Source: Streptomyces sp. NRRL WC-3605
GTDB taxonomy: Bacteria > Actinomycetota > Actinomycetes > Streptomycetales > Streptomycetaceae
Direction: 5' to 3'
Length of the DNA: 64,000 bases
NCBI RefSeq assembly: GCF_001509795.1
Contig: NZ_LLZN01000081.1
Span: forward strand, 1-64,000
The notes under the pieces are model-generated. The model worked only from the letters and a program-made list of their open reading frames with translations, was not told where the DNA came from and made no database searches. Below, one piece after another: positions 60,283 to 64,000 of this stretch (within the stretch, counting starts at the first letter, position 1; every line of letters starts with the position of its first letter). A program made the position numbers and the translations under genes.

Positions 60283-63129
60283 TCAGTCCTCGCTGGACGA
60301 GACCGGCGTGTCGGAGGCGCCCGCCCCGTTCGCGGCGGTGGCCTTCGCGGCGGTCTTCTTCGCCGCCGTCTTCTTGGCCGTCGTCGTCTTCTTCGCCGCG
60401 GTCTTCTTGGCGGCCGTCTTCTTGGCCGGGGCCTTCTTGGCGGCGCTCTTCTTCGCCGTCTTCTTCGCGGGGCCCTTCGCCCGCTTCTCGGCGAGCAGCT
60501 CGAAGCCGCGCTCCGGGGTGATCGTCTCGACGCTGTCGCCGGAGCGCAGGGTCGCGTTCGTCTCGCCGTCCGTCACATACGGACCGAAGCGGCCGTCCTT
60601 GACAACGACGGGCTTCTCGCTCACCGGGTCGGTGCCGAGTTCCTTCAGCGGCGGCTTGGCGGCCGCGCGGCCGCGCTGCTTGGGCTGGGCGTAGATCGCC
60701 AGCGCCTCGTCCAGCGTGATCGTGAAGAGCTGCTCCTCGGACTGCAGCGACCGCGAGTCCGTGCCCTTCTTCAGATACGGGCCGTAGCGGCCGTTCTGCG
60801 CGGTGATCTCCTGGCCCTCGGCGTCCTTGCCGACGACACGCGGCAACGACATCAGCTTCAGCGCGTCGTCCAGCGTCACCGTGTCGAGCGACATCGACTT
60901 GAAGAGGGAGGCGGTGCGCGGCTTCACCGCGTTCTTGCCGGTCTTCGGGGTGCCCTCGGGGAGCACCTCGGTGACGTACGGGCCGTAGCGGCCGTCCTTG
61001 GCGACGATGGCGTGGCCGGTGGCGGGGTCGGTGCCCAGCTCGAAGTCGCCGCTGGGCTTGGCCAGCAGCTCCTCGGCCAGCTCGACGGACAGCTCGTCGG
61101 GCGCCAGGTCCTCCGGGATGTCCGCGCGCTGGTGCTCCTCGGTGTCCTTCTCGCCGCGCTCGATGTACGGGCCGTAGCGGCCGACGCGCAGCACGATGCC
61201 GTTGCCGACGGGGAACGAGGAGACCTCGCGCGCGTCGATCGCGCCCAGGTCGGTCACCAGCTCCTTGAGGCCGCCGAGGTGGTCCCCGTCGCCGTTGCCG
61301 GCCTCGGCCGCTCCGCCGATGCCCGGGCCGTCGCCCTCGCCGAAGTAGAAGCGCTTGAGCCACGGCACGGACTGCGCCTCGCCGCGGGCGATGCGGTCGA
61401 GGTCGTCCTCCATCTTGGCGGTGAAGTCGTAGTCGACGAGCCGCCCGAAGTGCTTCTCCAGGAGGTTGACCACGGCGAAGGACAGGAAGGACGGGACGAG
61501 CGCCGTGCCCTTCTTGAACACGTAGCCGCGGTCGAGGATCGTGCCGATGATCGACGCGTACGTCGACGGGCGGCCGATCTCGCGCTCCTCGAGCTCCTTG
61601 ACCAGGGACGCCTCGGTGTAGCGGGCCGGGGGCTTGGTGGCGTGCCCGTCGACCGTGATCTCCTCGGCGGTCAGCCGGTCGCCCTCGCCGACCTGCGGCA
61701 GGCGGCGCTCGCGGTCGTCGAGCTCGGCGTTCGGGTCGTCGGCGCCCTCGACGTACGCCTTGAGGAAGCCGTGGAAGGTGATCGTCTTGCCGGACGCGCT
61801 GAACTCGACGTCCCGGCCGTCGGCCGCTGTGCCGCCGATCTTGACGGTCACGCTGTTGCCGGTCGCGTCCTTCATCTGGGAGGCGACGGTCCGCTTCCAG
61901 ATCAGCTCGTACAGCTTGAACTGGTCGCCGGTCAGACCCGTCTCGGCGGGCGTGCGGAAGCGGTCGCCGGAGGGGCGGATCGCCTCGTGCGCCTCCTGCG
62001 CGTTCTTGACCTTGCCCGCGTAGGTGCGGGGCTGCGGGGGCAGGTAGTCGGCGCCGTACAGCTGCGTGACCTGGGCGCGTGCGGCCGCGATCGCGGTGTC
62101 GCTCAGCGTCGTCGAGTCCGTACGCATGTACGTGATGTAGCCGTTCTCGTACAGCTTCTGCGCGACCTGCATGGTGGCCTTCGCGCCGAAGCCGAGCTTG
62201 CGGCTCGCCTCCTGCTGCAGCGTCGTCGTACGGAACGGGGCGTACGGCGAGCGGCGGTACGGCTTGGACTCGACGGAGCGGACGGCGAACTGCGTCTGCT
62301 CCAGGGCGGCGGCCAGCGCGCGGGCGTTGGCCTCGTCGAGGTGGAGGGTGTTCGCGCTCTTTAGTTGTCCCAGGGAGTCGAAGTCGCGGCCCTGCGCGAC
62401 CCGCCTGCCGTCGACGGTCTGGAGGCGGGCGACCAGCGTCGACGGGTCCGAGGGGTCCCCCGCTCGGCCGGTCGCGAAGGTGCCCGTCAGGTCCCAGTAC
62501 TCGGCGGAACGAAAGGCGATGCGCTCGCGTTCCCGCTCCACGACGAGGCGCGTGGCGACGGACTGGACACGGCCGGCCGACAGGCGCGGCATGACCTTCT
62601 TCCACAGGACCGGCGAGACCTCGTAGCCGTAGAGGCGGTCGAGGATGCGGCGGGTCTCCTGGGCGTCGACCAGCTTCTGGTTCAGCTCGCGGGGGTTCGC
62701 GACGGCGGCCTGGATCGCGGCCTTGGTGATCTCGTGGAAGACCATCCGCTTGACCGGGACCTTCGGCTTCAGCACCTCCTGGAGGTGCCATGCGATGGCC
62801 TCGCCCTCGCGGTCCTCATCGGTGGCGAGGAAGAGCTCGTCGGATTCCTTCAGCAGGTCCTTGAGCTTCTTGACCTGAGCCTTCTTATCGGCGTTGACCA
62901 CATAGATCGGCGCAAAGTCGTGTTCGACGTCGACGCCGAGCCGGCGGACCTCACCCGTGTACTTCTCCGGCACCTCGGCGGCGCCGTTGGGAAGGTCGCG
63001 GATGTGCCCGACGCTCGCCTCGACTACGTAGCCGGGGCCGAGATAGCTCTTGATCGTCTTCGCCTTGGCAGGCGACTCGACGATGACGAGTCGGCGGCCG
63101 CCCTGTGCGGTCTCGCTGGTCGGGGACAA
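60283..63129 (-). CDS. topA: DNA topoisomerase I with lysine-rich C-terminal tail
   Basis: 948 residues. Relaxes negative supercoils. The Toprim domain has LVIVESPAKAKTI and ATDEDREGEAIAWHL, and the active tyrosine is in GYITYMRTDSTTL (about 330). Instead of zinc ribbons the C-terminus has four RYGPYV/RFGPYV repeats and a tail of KKTAAKK units (about 900-935), a feature known to help Streptomyces TopA stay on DNA. The start is the TTG at 63129 (next residues SPTSETAQGG), preceded by GAGAAG. A TTGACA at 63238-63233 may belong to its promoter. Confidence 0.95.
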   Translation of the reverse strand: MSPTSETAQGGRRLVIVESPAKAKTIKSYLGPGYVVEASVGHIRDLPNGAAEVPEKYTGEVRRLGVDVEHDFAPIYVVNADKKAQVKKLKDLLKESDELFLATDEDREGEAIAWHLQEVLKPKVPVKRMVFHEITKAAIQAAVANPRELNQKLVDAQETRRILDRLYGYEVSPVLWKKVMPRLSAGRVQSVATRLVVERERERIAFRSAEYWDLTGTFATGRAGDPSDPSTLVARLQTVDGRRVAQGRDFDSLGQLKSANTLHLDEANARALAAALEQTQFAVRSVESKPYRRSPYAPFRTTTLQQEASRKLGFGAKATMQVAQKLYENGYITYMRTDSTTLSDTAIAAARAQVTQLYGADYLPPQPRTYAGKVKNAQEAHEAIRPSGDRFRTPAETGLTGDQFKLYELIWKRTVASQMKDATGNSVTVKIGGTAADGRDVEFSASGKTITFHGFLKAYVEGADDPNAELDDRERRLPQVGEGDRLTAEEITVDGHATKPPARYTEASLVKELEEREIGRPSTYASIIGTILDRGYVFKKGTALVPSFLSFAVVNLLEKHFGRLVDYDFTAKMEDDLDRIARGEAQSVPWLKRFYFGEGDGPGIGGAAEAGNGDGDHLGGLKELVTDLGAIDAREVSSFPVGNGIVLRVGRYGPYIERGEKDTEEHQRADIPEDLAPDELSVELAEELLAKPSGDFELGTDPATGHAIVAKDGRYGPYVTEVLPEGTPKTGKNAVKPRTASLFKSMSLDTVTLDDALKLMSLPRVVGKDAEGQEITAQNGRYGPYLKKGTDSRSLQSEEQLFTITLDEALAIYAQPKQRGRAAAKPPLKELGTDPVSEKPVVVKDGRFGPYVTDGETNATLRSGDSVETITPERGFELLAEKRAKGPAKKTAKKSAAKKAPAKKTAAKKTAAKKTTTAKKTAAKKTAAKATAANGAGASDTPVSSSED

Positions 63130-63376
63130 CTTCGCTCTTCTCTCCGGTCGACACTGGGCCTCCCCAGGATCGGTTGCGCCCGGGGTCGGGTGGTGGTGAC
63201 GCTGCGGAGTGTGACGGTACATCCCGCCCTGTTGTCAAACGGGAAAAGCCCGCAACGGCCACTCGAACGGTAACCCGACTTCCGCCATTCCTGCCGCCCG
63301 GAGTGGCCGGCGGCCTTTTCGAGCCTTTCCGGAAGATCGGCCCCCGATTATCGGCCGCGCAGCTCACGAGCCGTGA
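63130..63376. promoter_or_regulatory. topA upstream region
   Basis: 247 bp without a gene. TTGACA (63238-63233, minus strand) is followed 19 bp later by CACACT, a possible topA promoter with a leader of about 75 nt. Nothing else is recognised. Confidence 0.35.
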
Positions 63377-63574
63377 TCAGAGACGGGAGAAGCCCCAGAT
63401 TCCGATGATCAACGCGAGCGCCGAGACCAGGCCCGCGAGCGCCGCCGATGCGACGGGGTTCACACCGTGGGCGACGGGCCGGCGCTGCCGCACCCGGACC
63501 ACGGTCCACACCGAGAGGCCCCCGCCGAACAGGGCGAACACGACGCCCATGAAGATCGCCGGTCCGGTTTCCAT
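63377..63574 (-). CDS. small membrane protein
   Basis: 65 residues, METGPAIFMGVVFALFGGGLSVWTVV then a basic loop RQRRP and a second helix ASAALAGLVSALALIIGIWGFSRL. Two-helix hairpin of the kind commonly found upstream of topA in Streptomyces. Function unknown. Confidence 0.7.
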   Translation of the reverse strand: METGPAIFMGVVFALFGGGLSVWTVVRVRQRRPVAHGVNPVASAALAGLVSALALIIGIWGFSRL

Positions 63575-63812
63575 GATCTGGCTCGCCCCTCTTCCCGCCG
63601 CGCGTCCCCACACGCGCGTGCCTCGGCCCGGCGAGGCTGTCAGGCGCGGGGGACGGGCGGGCGAACCCGGGGTGAACGGGAGTCCGCGCGCGGCGTCGGC
63701 GTACGTGGCCGGTTCCAGGAGGTTGGCCTGTTTCGCCCGCCTCCCGGCCGCGTCCGGCGTCCCGGCCACGGCCACGTCCGACGTCCCGGCCCCGGCCGCG
63801 CCCGGCGACCCG

Positions 63813-64000
63813 TCACCGCACGGCTTCGAGGAACCCCTGCTCCACCAGCAGCCGGATCTGGGCGGGCGTACGGTCGCGCAGCAGCACCGGGTCCTCGCTC
63901 ATCAGCTGGGCGATGGCGTCCAGGATCCGGCCCGCGGTCAGCGAGCCGTCGCACACGCCGGCGAAGCCCGCGCCGACCGTGTCGACCTGGGTGGCCCGCC
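63813..64000 (-). CDS. C-terminus of a probable methyltransferase, cut by window edge
   Basis: Only the last 61 residues are visible, from RATQVDTVGAGFAGVCDGSLTAGRILDAIAQL to LLVEQGFLEAVR. The sequence resembles the C-terminal helical domain of a conserved actinobacterial SAM-dependent methyltransferase (DUF7059 type) that lies near topA in Streptomyces. The catalytic part is outside the window, so the call rests on this tail and on position. Confidence 0.5.
   Translation of the reverse strand, partial: RATQVDTVGAGFAGVCDGSLTAGRILDAIAQLMSEDPVLLRDRTPAQIRLLVEQGFLEAVR

Noticed and set aside
60004..62364. Open frame of nearly 800 codons opposite topA
   Set aside because: Antisense of topA with no family features.

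Overview
The window is about 72% GC, has dense short-spaced genes with GTG and TTG starts as well as ATG, and carries families typical of Streptomyces: a TipA thiostrepton regulator, an XRE-DUF5753 / HATPase / DUF397 trio, a topoisomerase I with a lysine-rich tail, and a thymidylate kinase fused to a membrane domain. I read it as a core chromosomal segment of a Streptomyces species. All naming is from sequence reading and memory of families; no search was run.

Left third (1-24 kb). A leftward cofactor operon runs DUF2520 dehydrogenase-panC-nadB-nadC-coaX, feeding pantothenate/CoA and NAD synthesis, with a hypothetical gene downstream that is cut by the window edge. Next come a PLP-dependent aldolase, an ArsR-type regulator with a perfect palindromic operator, a TmrB-like nucleotide-binding protein, a two-component system, a MidA-like methyltransferase convergent with a solitary nuoD, a pair of bacterial PH-domain membrane proteins, a coiled-coil acidic protein, an esterase and a lysyl-phosphatidylglycerol-synthase-like protein. 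The rightward folate block folP-NTF2-folB-folK-DUF3180 follows.

Middle (24-43 kb). A leftward block, folE-ftsH-hpt-tilS-zincin-dacB, faces ppa, a threonine/serine exporter, DedA and a YbjQ-like protein. Then comes the tipA / gadB divergent pair with a recognisable tipA promoter. A 145-bp element with perfect 27-bp terminal inverted repeats sits exactly between gadB and padR. PadR and an aldehyde dehydrogenase follow, then the XRE / HATPase / DUF397 locus, in which two copies of one regulatory motif precede the HATPase and DUF397 genes at the same distance.

Right third (43-64 kb). A VOC-ArsR-SRPBCC operon has twin operators lying on its promoter. Two lipoproteins, a DUF2786 protein and an unusual HTH-Clp_N protein follow; the DUF2786 and Clp_N genes diverge from twin palindromes. 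Then come a family-A DNA polymerase, a GT2 glycosyltransferase, a Tat-exported protein behind a LacI-type operator, a serine beta-lactamase-like protein, tRNA-Thr(CGT), a secreted tripeptidyl-peptidase-like lipoprotein, holB, a giant tmk and topA. The window ends in the C-terminus of a probable methyltransferase.

The most interesting signals are regulatory. Eleven genes have a TANNNT -10 box ending exactly six bases before the start codon, which predicts leaderless mRNAs. Several regulators have operators that can be read directly. The HATPase gene carries the only in-frame TTA (bldA) codon I noticed in the window.
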